A stretch of DNA of 64,000 nt from JAUMXJ01 sp041781135 (GCA_041781135.1 JBHAZV010000027.1:68122-132121), one strand, 5' to 3'. Counted from the stretch's first letter, positions 25,236-33,162 are shown. The notes: a model not told the origin generated them from the letters alone. Numbers and translations are program-made.

Positions 25236-26051
25236 ATGAATGAGAAGATGAAAATCGGTATAGTGCAGCTGCTTACCGGAAAGAATAAAATTGAAAATAT
25301 GGAAAAAGCTGCTGCGCTTGTGGGAGAAGCATCGGCAAGGGGCGCAGAGATAGTCTGTCTGCCGGAAATGTTCGCTTGTCCAATGGTTCACAGGTATTAC
25401 AGAGAATTTGCCGAAAAAAAAGGCGGCTACATGTATGAATCACTTCGGAAGATTGCTTCGGACAACAAAGTATATCTTATTGGAGGTACTGTTCCTGAGC
25501 TTTCTGACGACAAGGCTGGCGTGAAGATTTTTAATACCAGCTGGACTTTTGCGCCTGACGGAAGCGAGATATACGAGTACAAAAAGAGGAGGCTGTTCGA
25601 TATTTCGCTCCGAGACGGAAGAGAGTTTATGGAATCCCGCACTTTTGCGAGCGGTTCAACAGCTCCTTCGTCGTTTTCAGTCGGCGACAAAAAAATAGGT
25701 CTTGCAATATGTTTCGAGCTGAGGTTTGCGGAGGATTTTTACGAAATTGAGCGCTCGGGCGCAAGCGTGGCGTTTGTGCCTGCTAATTTCAGCATTCCTA
25801 CCGGTACAGTGCATTGGGAGCTGCTGTTTAGGGCGAGGGCTCTCGACAACCAGTTTTATGTCGTGGGAGTTTCCAGCGCACGCGATCCTGAGTCAAAGTT
25901 TATGTCTTATGGGCATTCGATAGTCGCAGACCCGTGGGGAGAAGTGCTTTGGCAGGCGGGTGAGGGCGAGTGCGTACATGTTATGGAAATAGATCTCCGT
26001 GAGGTTGAAAACAGGCGCGCCGAGCTTCCGGTAGTATGTGCAAGAAATTAG
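25236..26051 (+). CDS. Carbon-nitrogen hydrolase (nitrilase superfamily, omega-amidase-like)
   Basis: A 271-residue cytosolic amidohydrolase. The catalytic triad is visible: E44 in CLPEMFACP, K116 in YEYKKRRLFD, and C159 in LAICFELRF. The sequence layout resembles Nit2/omega-amidase and YafV-type enzymes that remove ammonia from alpha-keto amides; the substrate here is a guess. A GGAGGA lies at 25215-25220 and AGGAG closer to the ATG. The end overlaps the reading frame of the ABC transporter region. Confidence 0.88.
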   Translation: MNEKMKIGIVQLLTGKNKIENMEKAAALVGEASARGAEIVCLPEMFACPMVHRYYREFAEKKGGYMYESLRKIASDNKVYLIGGTVPELSDDKAGVKIFNTSWTFAPDGSEIYEYKKRRLFDISLRDGREFMESRTFASGSTAPSSFSVGDKKIGLAICFELRFAEDFYEIERSGASVAFVPANFSIPTGTVHWELLFRARALDNQFYVVGVSSARDPESKFMSYGHSIVADPWGEVLWQAGEGECVHVMEIDLREVENRRAELPVVCARN

Positions 26052-26062
26052 GGAGGATGAGA

Positions 26063-27826
26063 TTGGAAAAACAAAATGCGAGCGGAACTAAAAGCGGAAC
26101 TAAAAATAGAGGACAAAAGAGCATAACGTACTTGCAGTTAATGCGGCAATTCTATCTGAAAAATCGCGCCACTCTCGCTTTTGCGCTGATTTCTTCGTTG
26201 ATTGGCGCGTTTATAGGTGTAGTTATTTCGTGGTTTTTGCAGCAAACTCTCGACACCATGCAGGGCGTAAAAGGCGCAATCGATATAGCGATGCTGACAT
26301 ATATCGCAATAGGCATAGTTTTATTTGCGGCGTTTATATACTTAATAGACATTTTTACGATGCCTCATTATATCCGAAAGGCGCTGCTTCAATACAAGGC
26401 TCTTGCGTTTAAGAAGCTTACTGAAAAAAACATAGCCGCTTTCAGCGATGAGAATATTTCCAAGTATCTCTCGGCTCTGACAAATGATATGAATACCATA
26501 GAAACCGAATATCTGAATTCGCATGTAAATCTGCTGATGCATTCGGTTTCTTTTGTCGCGTCTTTTGCAATGATGCTTATTTATTCTCCGCTTTTGACTT
26601 TGGTGGCGCTTGTTCTTACATTTTTTCCTATACTCGCTTCGGTGCTCGTCGGCGGCAGGCTCGCTGCAGCAGAAAAGCGCGTGTCACAGAGCAATGCGGA
26701 TTTTACGTCAGTGCTTAAAGACTGCCTTAATGGCTTTAAGGTCGTAAAAAGCTTTAAGGCTGAAAAAGAAGTTGCAGATCTTGTCGATAGAAGTAATATG
26801 GAGCTGGAACAGTCAAAATTTGATCGCCGCAGAATACGCATCTGGGTCAATTTGATATCGCAGACAGCGGGGATTGTCGCGCAGTTTGGAGTTTTTCTTG
26901 CAGGAGCCTACCTTGCGCTTTCCGGACATGCAATAACTGCCGGAACTGTTGTGGCATTTGTAAATTTAATGAATTTTGTTATACAGCCCATTAATCAGCT
27001 GCCAAGCATATTTGCCGGCAGAAAGGCAGCTTTGGCGTTAGTTGCAAAGCTTGCGGACGCGCTTGACAGCAATGTAGAAGCAAGCGGAACTACCGAAATC
27101 GCGCGGCTCGAACGCGAAATAGACCTGAAAAATGTTTCTTTTGCCTATGAGGATGGAAAAAATGTCTTGAAGGGGGTAGATATTTGCTTTTTGGCGGGAA
27201 AGAGTTACGCGATAGTCGGCGGCTCCGGCAGCGGCAAGAGTACGCTCCTAAATCTCCTGATAGGCTCGCATTCTGATTATGAAGGCGCAATCACTTTTGA
27301 CGGCGTCGATTTAAGGGATATAAGCACGGACTCGCTTTTTGGACTGGTCTCTACGATTCAACAGGATGTTTTTGTATTTGATGCCACTATCGAAGATAAT
27401 ATTACGATGTTTAAGGATTTTTCAAGTGAAGAAATCGCTTCCGCCGTCGATAAAGCAAAGCTGCGCGAACTTATAAACGAACGCGGGCAGGGGTATCTCT
27501 GCGGAGAGAACGGCAATGGTTTATCCGGCGGCGAAAAGCAGCGTATAGCAATCGCTCGAAGTCTTATAAAAAAATCATCTGTGCTTTTGGCGGACGAGGC
27601 CACTTCCTCGCTCGATGCGCAGACTGCAAGTCAGGTGGTACAGGTCTTGCAGGGCTTGGAGGGAATGACCCGCATAATTATAACCCATGCGCTGGATAAG
27701 CAGCTTTTGCGTGGCTACGATGAGATAGTCACTATGAAAGACGGCAGAATAGTAGAGAAGGGAACATTCGATGAACTTTACGAAAGCAAGGGATACTTTT
27801 ACGCGCTGTATACGGTGTCACAATAA
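26063..27826 (+). CDS. ABC transporter, fused membrane and ATP-binding domains
   Basis: A half-transporter of about 587 residues: six membrane helices in the first 300 residues, then an ATPase domain with Walker A GGSGSGKST, signature LSGGEKQRIAIAR, Walker B VLLADEATSSLD and the H-loop IITHA. The ribosome site GGGAGG (26051-26056) best fits the TTG at 26063; ATG 26057 is too close, and ATG 26036 lies inside the previous gene. It is an exporter type. A second, different half-transporter lies at 41249, across the mobile element, and the two could form a heterodimer. Confidence 0.9.
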   Translation: MEKQNASGTKSGTKNRGQKSITYLQLMRQFYLKNRATLAFALISSLIGAFIGVVISWFLQQTLDTMQGVKGAIDIAMLTYIAIGIVLFAAFIYLIDIFTMPHYIRKALLQYKALAFKKLTEKNIAAFSDENISKYLSALTNDMNTIETEYLNSHVNLLMHSVSFVASFAMMLIYSPLLTLVALVLTFFPILASVLVGGRLAAAEKRVSQSNADFTSVLKDCLNGFKVVKSFKAEKEVADLVDRSNMELEQSKFDRRRIRIWVNLISQTAGIVAQFGVFLAGAYLALSGHAITAGTVVAFVNLMNFVIQPINQLPSIFAGRKAALALVAKLADALDSNVEASGTTEIARLEREIDLKNVSFAYEDGKNVLKGVDICFLAGKSYAIVGGSGSGKSTLLNLLIGSHSDYEGAITFDGVDLRDISTDSLFGLVSTIQQDVFVFDATIEDNITMFKDFSSEEIASAVDKAKLRELINERGQGYLCGENGNGLSGGEKQRIAIARSLIKKSSVLLADEATSSLDAQTASQVVQVLQGLEGMTRIIITHALDKQLLRGYDEIVTMKDGRIVEKGTFDELYESKGYFYALYTVSQ

Positions 27827-27855
27827 AGCCCTTGTGTTTTCGATGTTTGTGTGCG

Positions 27856-27884
27856 ATTTCAAAAAAAACGGTTTTTTTTGAAAT
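27856..27884 (+). repeat. Perfect A/T hairpin after the ABC transporter
   Basis: Thirteen-base perfect arms (27856-27868 and 27872-27884), containing runs of eight A and eight T, around a CGG loop. It sits 30 bases past the stop and may act as a transcription terminator. Confidence 0.5.
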
Positions 27885-27891
27885 TTGAGTA

Positions 27892-27920
27892 TTGACAAAG
27901 ATAAAGCCTCGTTATAAAAT
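27892..27920 (+). promoter_or_regulatory. tRNA-Leu promoter
   Basis: -35 TTGACA (27892-27897), 17-base spacer, -10 TAAAAT (27915-27920), about 40 bases before the tRNA. Confidence 0.8.
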
Positions 27921-27959
27921 TATGGAGTGCTCGCGGCAGGATGTGAGCGCTTCATATAG

Positions 27960-28045
27960 GCGGATGTGGCGAAATTGGTAGACGCACTATCTTGAGGGGG
28001 TAGCGAGCTACGCTCATATGGGTTCAAGTCCCGTCATCCGCACCA
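27960..28045 (+). tRNA. tRNA-Leu (anticodon GAG)
   Basis: A class II tRNA with a long variable arm. The acceptor arms GCGGATG and CATCCGC pair fully; the anticodon stem CTATC/GGTAG encloses a loop whose 34-36 bases are GAG, reading CUC/CUU. The T arm GGGTTCAAGTCCC is canonical. CCA is encoded (28043-28045). A terminator hairpin follows within ten bases. Foreign DNA begins directly downstream. Confidence 0.96.
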
Positions 28046-28054
28046 AACCAATAT

Positions 28055-28105
28055 AATCCGAACCCGTTTCCGATAGGAGATGGATTCGGATTTATTGTTT
28101 TCTTT
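28055..28105 (+). terminator. Terminator of tRNA-Leu
   Basis: AATCCGAA (28055-28062) pairs with TTCGGATT (28085-28092), followed by a T-rich stretch. Confidence 0.6.
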
Positions 28106-28195
28106 GACCGTTTTGAGGACACCCATTTTAGAAATGGCGCCGTCAAGCAACCAACCTCAAAACCGCGAGGGCCAAGAAAGAAGGTATGAGCGTGA

Positions 28196-28234
28196 ACAAA
28201 AAGAGATGGGAGTATCTTTCACGATACTCCCATC
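28196..28234 (-). terminator. Terminator of the sce7726-sce7725-RES operon
   Basis: Twelve-base perfect stem (28205-28216 with 28223-28234) and a six-base loop. On the minus strand it is followed by TCTTTTTGT, a good Rho-independent terminator 20 bases after the RES gene. Confidence 0.85.
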
Positions 28235-28255
28235 TTTGCGAATGCTGAATCGACT

Positions 28256-29332
28256 TTAAACTTGATCGTAAGTATACGAAATTGATCTAACATCATATAC
28301 ACTTGTTCCGGTACATTTAAAAAGAGTTGGATCAAAAACTGCTAAATTTGAACCATTCCGACACATTGTACTTATGTACTCTATGCCATCATATCCCTTG
28401 CTGCGAATATAATCGCTGATATATTGGGTAGGAAGATAATCAAGCGAATTGTCATTACGTAAAGGTTTCGCAATTTCCTGTGCGATCATTTTGAGATGAT
28501 CAATATTCAATGCATATTGGGTATAATCAAAACCATAGTCTACTCCGATAAATGGACTAATATGATCTATGCTAGCAAGGTTGATAATCTCGATATCCTT
28601 TTGAAGTTTGAAGCGTCCAACCGTAACAAAATCATAGACTCCTGCGCGAATTTCATACAAAGTAGTCTCTTTTGAATCAGAGAGATATAAAATGCTAATA
28701 CCTGTGGGGTTTACACGGCCTCCTTTAGCTTTATCGTCTGGAGGAGGACCCATCTCTTTTCTGGGAAAGCCTTTTGGGCTAGGGCAAATCCGCGAGCGAT
28801 ATAGGATTTCACCTTTATGATGCACCTTTATCGCGCATCTCAAAAAAAGATATAGTTTGTCCTTGTTGAAAAAATCACTGTGAAATCGATTTTTCCGCTT
28901 AATACCTTCCACAAAATCTTCCCAACAATTATTCCTCAATATAGAATTCTCTTCCAGATAAATATGATCTTGACTTTGCCTAATTCCGACAGGACTATCA
29001 AATAGAGCCGGTTGACCACGATATCTATCAGAACAGATTGTGGTCATAAGCCGATATATCACATCCGGTTTTAAATTGAATATTCTCCAGTTGTTAAAAA
29101 GAATATCCTTTATTAAACCGGTGTGTTCGCGAGGAAAATCGGTAGGAAGATCTGATACAGGAGAGTAGACATCCAGAAGGCCATCAAAAAGCTCTGCAAG
29201 TGTTTGGTCTCTACCTATTTCGTAAACGTGGACATTATGGCTTCCGCAAAAATCGCAATTACCGATTACCTTATTTCCGTCAATAATGGCTTTAATTTCG
29301 GAGTCTGCAAAGCAGTTACTGCAACAAAACAT
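28256..29332 (-). CDS. Zinc-ribbon and RES-domain protein, probable NAD+-degrading effector
   Basis: A 358-residue protein. The first 30 residues form a zinc ribbon (C4-x2-C7 and C26-x2-C29). A helical middle region of the HEPN/RES N-terminal type follows. From about residue 175 is a RES domain, with the name-giving residues placed tentatively as R206 in GGRVNPTG, E227 in TLYEIRAG and S321 in GIEYISTM; R179 in LYRSRI is another conserved Arg. RES toxins of known Res-Xre systems cleave NAD+. No Xre antitoxin adjoins it; instead it is the third gene of an operon with sce7726 and sce7725, five bases downstream of sce7725. Activity is inferred from family only. Confidence 0.8.
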   Translation of the reverse strand: MFCCSNCFADSEIKAIIDGNKVIGNCDFCGSHNVHVYEIGRDQTLAELFDGLLDVYSPVSDLPTDFPREHTGLIKDILFNNWRIFNLKPDVIYRLMTTICSDRYRGQPALFDSPVGIRQSQDHIYLEENSILRNNCWEDFVEGIKRKNRFHSDFFNKDKLYLFLRCAIKVHHKGEILYRSRICPSPKGFPRKEMGPPPDDKAKGGRVNPTGISILYLSDSKETTLYEIRAGVYDFVTVGRFKLQKDIEIINLASIDHISPFIGVDYGFDYTQYALNIDHLKMIAQEIAKPLRNDNSLDYLPTQYISDYIRSKGYDGIEYISTMCRNGSNLAVFDPTLFKCTGTSVYDVRSISYTYDQV

Positions 29333-29337
29333 ATACT

Positions 29338-30291
29338 TTATACCCCGCCAAGATATTTACCCATCAGCTCAAGGTGGTGCATTAATGACAGTTTTTTAAC
29401 TGTTCCAAGCCCAGGATAAGACTGTTGTTCATAGTGTTGCAAGAAAGTTTTTAACCCTAATGTCATATCAACGGGATGGGGGGTAGCACTGTACCATTTA
29501 GCCAACTTTGAAACTGCCTCGTAGAATTTTAGAGCTGGGTTGGTGATGTCCTCGTTAGAGTCGGAAACAAAGTGTCTAACACGCAAGGTATTGTCAGAAG
29601 CAAAATACACCATGTGGATAGCCACAGCATACGGAGCAAAGCCTGCTTCAAGGTATTCATTGCCAACTACAGAGTAATCGGAAAAGCCAATAAATCCTTC
29701 TTCCTTATAGTACAAATGGTCATCGGAAAAGAACTCATCCTCGGTATTCTGATAATCGGCATTACGGTCTTGCTTTTCAAACTTGTCATCAAGCAACACT
29801 TTATGGTGACGAACTTTACGTCTGAATGCACTCTCATCTGGCATTAAAGTATAACGTGGTATGATTGTGCCAAAAGTGCGTTCATACAAGTCCAGATAGT
29901 CACGATCAGTATTAATAACAAGCAGGTCAGCCTTGTCGACACCACGTTTATCCCAGAAATCAAGCAAAGATTTAGCATTTCTTTGCATTATTAGCGACTT
30001 TATTATGGCTGAATCTTCGTATTGCTCCGAAAAACGCTGTTTGTATCCCGCTTCTTTAGATTGTTCTTGGGCATCCATCCAGTCAGACATAAATGTTCCT
30101 ACTGCCGGATTACGGATAATAGAGATAGGTTGTTGTACCTTAATGAATTCCGCCATAACATTTACGAGAGTAGGGGAAAGCTTTACAGGTTCAACAATCG
30201 GAGTGACATGGTTTCCTAATAGGCCATTGACAACGAGTTCACGCAATGCGAGTAGCTCATATTGACGTCCTCTAACATAAGGGAGATACAT
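29338..30291 (-). CDS. sce7725 family protein of unknown function
   Basis: A 317-residue protein that I recognise as the sce7725 family from its N-terminus MYLPYVRGRQYELLALREL and the following PIVEPVKLSP segment. The start is ATG 30291 with GGAGG eight bases upstream; an ATG 15 bases earlier overlaps that ribosome site. No catalytic motif is evident; the pattern of alternating strands and helices (PIVEPVK, ISIIRNP, LLVINTDR) would fit a barrel-like fold, but this is weak inference. It lies four bases after sce7726 and five before the RES gene. The family is known mainly for co-occurring with sce7726; I know of no assigned function. Confidence 0.75.
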   Translation of the reverse strand: MYLPYVRGRQYELLALRELVVNGLLGNHVTPIVEPVKLSPTLVNVMAEFIKVQQPISIIRNPAVGTFMSDWMDAQEQSKEAGYKQRFSEQYEDSAIIKSLIMQRNAKSLLDFWDKRGVDKADLLVINTDRDYLDLYERTFGTIIPRYTLMPDESAFRRKVRHHKVLLDDKFEKQDRNADYQNTEDEFFSDDHLYYKEEGFIGFSDYSVVGNEYLEAGFAPYAVAIHMVYFASDNTLRVRHFVSDSNEDITNPALKFYEAVSKLAKWYSATPHPVDMTLGLKTFLQHYEQQSYPGLGTVKKLSLMHHLELMGKYLGGV

Positions 30292-30295
30292 AGTT

Positions 30296-31150
30296 TCATC
30301 CTCCATACCTTTTATTCAAAAAGCTGTTAATGTCCTGCCACTCAAGTTCAGATAGTTTAGAAAAATAAACTAGAGACTTCAATTCATATGGAACCTCGGT
30401 AAACTCGCTTATTCTTATCTTGTTTCGCCTTTTAAGTTGTTTCAGAAACATTCTATAAGCTTCAAGAATTGGAATACGCGAAAACTGTCTAAGACACTCG
30501 CCATAATAAAACGCTTGAGAAGCATTTGGCAACTTCTTAAAATACTGTAGCAGAATACTCTCATACTCATGTTTGTGTAGTACCTTAAAAATAGCCGTAT
30601 GAGAAAGATGAGAATAATCCTCTTCCGGTTCCTTCCGCATTTTTGCACTTAGTGTGTTCCCGGCAGTAAGCACATAAACTCCGACAGGTGTGCCTTTAAG
30701 AATTTCCATTGCACGATTGTACTGCCCTTCTGAGGTAACTACACATACATAGGTAAATGCCTTAAAGTAGTCTCGAAGTTGAGTTTCTAGACGCTCAAAT
30801 GTATCTAGTTCAGTTTTTATTTCATACACAACCGCTTTACCATTGATGAGGATAAAGTCAGCTTTAGACTTGCTAATCGGAATCTGCGTCAAAGCTGTTG
30901 TTGTGTTTACGCTATGCTTCCCCAGCAACAATTTATTAAGTAATGTATTTTGATAAAAGTATTCATTTCGGTATGACTTTGCCATAAACCGATAGATTTC
31001 GCTTATCAATGTTCCGTTATCTTTATTCTCTGGATCACTCACAAATCGCTGAATTATTGCTCCATATGTGTCGGTGCTCTTTGCTCTCACAGTGTCAAAA
31101 AAAACATTCTGGGTAAAGAGCCGATTTAAAATGAGATAGCTTTCTGTCAA
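30296..31150 (-). CDS. sce7726 family protein, PD-(D/E)XK nuclease-like
   Basis: A 284-residue protein of the sce7726 family. Its centre carries a restriction-endonuclease-like signature: D98 in SKADFILING and E110-I-K112 in VVYEIKTELD, followed by the helix FERLETQLRDYFKAF. The rest is helical. The frame is open 38 codons further upstream, but that part contains a promoter (-10 at 31193) and the GGGAGGGAG ribosome site, so translation should start at TTG 31150. First gene of the three-gene operon with sce7725 and the RES protein. Nuclease activity is inferred from motif only. Confidence 0.78.
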   Translation of the reverse strand: MTESYLILNRLFTQNVFFDTVRAKSTDTYGAIIQRFVSDPENKDNGTLISEIYRFMAKSYRNEYFYQNTLLNKLLLGKHSVNTTTALTQIPISKSKADFILINGKAVVYEIKTELDTFERLETQLRDYFKAFTYVCVVTSEGQYNRAMEILKGTPVGVYVLTAGNTLSAKMRKEPEEDYSHLSHTAIFKVLHKHEYESILLQYFKKLPNASQAFYYGECLRQFSRIPILEAYRMFLKQLKRRNKIRISEFTEVPYELKSLVYFSKLSELEWQDINSFLNKRYGG

Positions 31151-31192
31151 ATCTTGCTCCCTCCCTTCACAATGATATAATAACCCATAATC

Positions 31193-31221
31193 ATTATAAC
31201 ACATAATGAAAAGGGGAACAA
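31193..31221 (-). promoter_or_regulatory. Promoter of the sce7726-sce7725-RES operon
   Basis: Minus strand: -35 TTGTTC (31216-31221), 17-base spacer, -10 TATAAT (31193-31198) preceded by TGT, an extended -10. The leader is about 35 bases and includes the ribosome site of sce7726. Confidence 0.7.
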
Positions 31222-31234
31222 CTCCAAAATTAGT

Positions 31235-31275
31235 TAAAAAAGGCCAAAGAATTGTTTTGTTCAATTCCTTGGCCT
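31235..31275 (-). terminator. Terminator of the mob operon
   Basis: A 12-base stem (31242-31253 with 31263-31274, one wobble) is followed on the minus strand by six T. It separates the mobilization genes from the sce7726 operon. Confidence 0.85.
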
Positions 31276-31285
31276 CCTGTTAACC

Positions 31286-31495
31286 TTATCCCGGCTCTCT
31301 AGGTTTGCTTTTTACTTGCTTTACCTCCCGCTTCTTCTTCCATTCGGCAAACTCCCGCTGTCCTTCCTCGCTCTCATAATAGGCCAGAATGTCCGGCAGG
31401 AGGCAGCGTGCAATCGCCTCAATCTTATGGGGCGGAATGTTGGTATGGTTGACCAACTTCTTTTTCTTGCCCAAGTGCCGCCTCCGTTTCTCCAT
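31286..31495 (-). CDS. Small basic protein of the mobilization operon
   Basis: A 69-residue, strongly basic protein (N-terminus MEKRRRHLGKKKK, C-terminus rich in Lys and Glu). It starts 21 bases after the relaxase gene and ends just before the operon terminator. Proteins of this kind often accompany MobV/MobA relaxases on gut Clostridia elements; a DNA-binding accessory role is plausible but not shown. A ribosome site is poor, and the TTG two codons upstream is an alternative start. Confidence 0.6.
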   Translation of the reverse strand: MEKRRRHLGKKKKLVNHTNIPPHKIEAIARCLLPDILAYYESEEGQREFAEWKKKREVKQVKSKPREPG

Positions 31496-31516
31496 ATTCA
31501 ATTTTCAAGGTACAGA

Positions 31517-32464
31517 TCAATCGCGTTCTTCCCTTCCTTTCCGCGGCGTATGCCGCTGTTGGATTTCCCGCCGGACCTCCGGCGGAATTTTCGCTACAAG
31601 CGTCCTGAGCTGTTCGTTCTCCTGTTTGAGCCGTGCTGCCTCCAGCTTCTTGCGGACACTGTCTTGGTTGGCAACCTTTTCTTTCAGCCCTGCGTTCTCC
31701 TGCGTCAGATAGTCGATCGTGGCCTGGTATTTCTTCACCTGTCCCAAATGGGCCTCCAGCCGGGGGAAGAACTTGTCCAGCAGAGTAAGGGCTTCCTCTT
31801 TCTTCTTCCCGGCGTTCATCATGGTGATCTCTGAAATGGCCGTTTCAATGGCTTTCTGCTGCTTGATGAGGCTGACGGACTGCTTGAACAGCCATGTGGG
31901 GATATGCTTCCGTTTGGTGACAAGGGAGCTTTCACCCCGTTTGAGGACGGGGAACGTCTTTTTCATGTGGGCGTGAAACTCATCCTGCCACCGGGAGAGC
32001 TGCGCCCGGTTGCCCAATATCTCCTTGGCCGACAGCCGCCCGTCTTCCGTGATGGGCGTAAAGCACAGATGCAGGTGGGGCGTCTTTTCGTCCATGTGTA
32101 CCACGGCGGAGAAGATGTTGCCCCGGCCTATCTTCTGTTCCATAAAGGCCACGGCCTCCGTGAAGTAGGCTTGGATGTCTTTTCGGCTCCTGCCCTCGAA
32201 GAACTCCGGGCTGGCGGTGATAAGGGTATCTACAAACATGGTGCTGTCTTTCCTTGTCTTGCACCCCGCCGCCCTGATCCGGCTGTTGATCTCCTGTCGG
32301 TATCTTTGTGTGGGCTGGATTATATGGAAGTTGTCTTTGCTTCTCGATATGTCGATGTCGGGATTGCTGGCGTATTTCTCCTTTGTGCGCTCGTGGTGCG
32401 CCTCCAACGCCCCCGCAGGCCCAGCCTTGTGCTTGGTAAACCGTAAAATCGCGTGCTGTGCCAT
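31517..32464 (-). CDS. MobV-type (Mob_Pre) relaxase
   Basis: A 315-residue plasmid mobilization relaxase. The N-terminal domain has the family layout: HAILRFTKHK, the HHERTKEKYASNPDID motif, RSKDNFHII, and the metal-binding triad HMDEKTPHLHL. The last third (from about residue 220) is a Gln/Glu/Lys-rich coiled coil ending in a basic tail. It nicks at an origin of transfer so the element can be moved by another element's secretion channel. ATG 32464 has a strong AAGGAGG site. No oriT could be assigned with certainty; the 115 bases upstream hold two inverted repeats. Confidence 0.9.
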   Translation of the reverse strand: MAQHAILRFTKHKAGPAGALEAHHERTKEKYASNPDIDISRSKDNFHIIQPTQRYRQEINSRIRAAGCKTRKDSTMFVDTLITASPEFFEGRSRKDIQAYFTEAVAFMEQKIGRGNIFSAVVHMDEKTPHLHLCFTPITEDGRLSAKEILGNRAQLSRWQDEFHAHMKKTFPVLKRGESSLVTKRKHIPTWLFKQSVSLIKQQKAIETAISEITMMNAGKKKEEALTLLDKFFPRLEAHLGQVKKYQATIDYLTQENAGLKEKVANQDSVRKKLEAARLKQENEQLRTLVAKIPPEVRREIQQRHTPRKGREERD

Positions 32465-32501
32465 TCTCCTCCTTTCATGTGGACAGTTAGAAGCTCATTT
32501 T

Positions 32502-32536
32502 CCGGGGTGGACGATACAAGATACCGCCCACCCCGG
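32502..32536 (-). repeat. Inverted repeat upstream of the relaxase gene, possible oriT arm
   Basis: Perfect nine-base arms CCGGGGTGG (32502-32510) and CCACCCCGG (32528-32536) around 17 bases. It lies 37 bases upstream of the relaxase start, where MobV-type origins of transfer are commonly found; equally it could be a regulatory hairpin. Confidence 0.4.
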
Positions 32537-32544
32537 AATGGCGT

Positions 32545-32576
32545 CTGAAAAACCTTGCTACACAAGGCTTTTTCAG
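32545..32576 (-). repeat. Hairpin directly after the cysteine-rich protein gene
   Basis: CTGAAAAACCTTG (32545-32557) pairs with CAAGGCTTTTTCAG (32563-32576), with one bulged base. It starts just past the stop codon at 32580 and lacks a T tail beyond the stem, so it may be a terminator or attenuator. Confidence 0.45.
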
Positions 32577-32579
32577 GCC

Positions 32580-33026
32580 CTATTTGTCCACGTCCGACCT
32601 CCGTTTCCGCTCGCTTTCGGTCTTTTGCCGCCTGTGTACCTTCCCTGCACAGTCTGGGCAGTACCTGGCCCGATTGGAGCGAGGCACGAAAGCCTGTCCG
32701 CACTCGGCGCAACGCTTTACGGCGTCGTTTTGGAAAATCTCCGCTTCCAGCGCCGGATCGCCTGGGAGCACCGCCCAACGGAACCACTTGCAGCAGACTG
32801 AATAGGAGATGCTTTGCGGGCAGACGCACGGTTCGCCGTCGTCCAATAACAGGCAGTTGCCATTGTCGTAATTGCAGCAGGCTTTCCGAATCAGTGCGTT
32901 GGCCCGCTTGCGCTGTGCGGGCGTCATGCGGGGCAGGGAGCCGTCTGTGCCCCGTTCAATGGGTGGCAGATCGTACTTGATAACTTGTCCTCCTTTTCCT
33001 GTGTTTTTCAACCGGTTGTGAGGCAA
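32580..33026 (-). CDS. Cysteine-rich VLP-type protein of mobile elements
   Basis: Up to 148 residues. It matches the cysteine-rich VLP family that often precedes relaxase genes: LPRMTPAQRKRANALIRKACC, NCLLLDDGEPCVCPQSIS and FRWAVLP. A C-terminal zinc ribbon follows (CAECGQAF and YCPDC) and a basic tail. The start is unclear: a TTG at 33026 opens the frame, but the strong AAAGGAGG site lies inside, and seven bases after it comes an ATC, not a standard start. Either an unusual initiation codon or the upstream TTG is used. Function unknown, probably nucleic-acid binding. Confidence 0.65.
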   Translation of the reverse strand: MPHNRLKNTGKGGQVIKYDLPPIERGTDGSLPRMTPAQRKRANALIRKACCNYDNGNCLLLDDGEPCVCPQSISYSVCCKWFRWAVLPGDPALEAEIFQNDAVKRCAECGQAFVPRSNRARYCPDCAGKVHRRQKTESERKRRSDVDK

Positions 33027-33114
33027 GTGTACACTAAATAAAGGGCCTGTGCCGTATATCCGAAAGGTGGGAAAAGGGGCTGAAAATCCCGGTATTTCCC
33101 CGCTCTCGGAAGTA

Positions 33115-33123
33115 TGGTATAAT
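33115..33123 (+). promoter_or_regulatory. Extended -10 promoter of the SnoaL-like gene
   Basis: TGGTATAAT (-10 at 33118-33123), no clear -35, 39 bases before the start codon. Confidence 0.5.
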
Positions 33124-33162
33124 AAATGTGTCAGGATGCATTTGAGCCGAAAGGAGGCGTCT

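Noticed and set aside
28186..28248. Twenty-codon frame with a possible ribosome site after the tRNA
   Set aside because: Most of it is the terminator hairpin of the minus-strand operon; coding is improbable.
27827..28255. Direct repeat of the tRNA end as an attachment site
   Set aside because: No second copy of the tRNA 3' end was found near 41.1-41.3 kb or elsewhere in the element.
31151..31264. N-terminal extension of the sce7726 frame
   Set aside because: Contains the operon promoter and the ribosome site for the TTG start at 31150.
31979..32465. Alternative frames on both strands in the mob gene region
   Set aside because: All overlap the relaxase, whose motifs are clear; shadows caused by high GC.
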